From assembly GCF_004119495.1 (NCBI RefSeq), contig NZ_NRQU01000040.1:3038-46147 (forward strand): DNA of 43,110 nt. The letters are read 5' to 3'. Source of the stretch: Flavobacterium sp. YO12. Its GTDB lineage: Bacteria > Bacteroidota > Bacteroidia > Flavobacteriales > Flavobacteriaceae. Each line of letters starts with the position of its first letter. Position 1 is the first letter of the stretch. Of the stretch, positions 43,089 through 43,110 are shown one piece after another. The notes beneath the pieces were generated by a model that was given only the letters and a program-made list of their open reading frames with translations, did no database searches and was not told where the DNA came from. A program made the position numbers and the translations under genes.

Positions 43089-43110
43089 GCCTGTTCTATA
43101 TAGAACAGGC
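43089..43110 (-). terminator. Terminator palindrome at the right edge
   Basis: GCCTGTTCTA-TA-TAGAACAGGC is a perfect palindrome with seven A on its left. Read on the minus strand it is followed by a T tract, so it probably ends a leftward gene beyond the window. Confidence 0.7.

Noticed and set aside
1..43110. CRISPR arrays, prophage genes or insertion sequences
   Set aside because: No regularly spaced repeats, no phage structural genes and no transposase-like reading frames are visible.

Overview
The window looks like chromosomal DNA from a Flavobacterium or a close relative (Bacteroidota, Flavobacteriia). It is AT-rich. Several genes are preceded by the Bacteroidota promoter signature TAnnTTTG, and I see no Shine-Dalgarno sequences. 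The gene set includes lineage markers: a GLPGLI protein, a Bacteroidota-type TonB, a DUF5683 protein, a long LepB with an extra membrane domain, and the order parA-parB-DUF5683-dapB-lepB-wbqC. No CRISPR array, rRNA, complete tRNA or transposase is visible.

Layout: (1) About 1-1558 looks like the right end of an integrated element. It holds two leftward genes of unknown function and a possible small membrane protein. It ends at 1559-1576 in a displaced copy of the 3' end of a proline tRNA, followed directly by a terminator. (2) 1.7-3.1 kb holds small genes: a stand-alone LytTR regulator, a DUF2255 protein and an RlpA-like protein. (3) 3.4-16.6 kb is a housekeeping block: chromosome partition (parA, parB), lysine and peptidoglycan precursors (dapB), protein export (lepB), a WbqC-like protein, then leftward mutL, two rhomboid proteases and an EEP hydrolase, then ribH, a TPR membrane protein and recF. 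(4) 16.7-30.5 kb mixes cell-envelope and metabolic genes: a rhodanese-thioredoxin lipoprotein, DUF2461, glycosyltransferases, a Tat-exported aminotransferase, murB, a PaiB-like protein, an ECF sigma factor, TonB, two tandem M48 metallopeptidases, GLPGLI, lipA and gapA. (5) 30.5-39.1 kb holds a TPR hybrid histidine kinase, a PNP/lpxK pair, a Nif3-like protein, a zinc-ribbon-family protein without its cysteines, an alpha/beta hydrolase, a monooxygenase-fold protein and rluF. (6) 39.1-42.7 kb holds a winged-helix regulator with two membrane-protein genes that share an identical type of operator, a structured-RNA candidate, and corA.

Four genes (recF, a glycosyltransferase, an ECF sigma factor, an alpha/beta hydrolase) are each broken by one base next to a homopolymer. 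This pattern is most easily explained by sequencing error, but should be checked. Intergenic spaces carry several families of short dispersed repeats, many of them imperfect palindromes. The most interesting signals are the tRNA-Pro scar, the duplicated ACTTTG-N5-CAAAGT operator around the regulator/DUF4173 locus, the structured RNA near 41.65 kb, and the palindromic repeat families.
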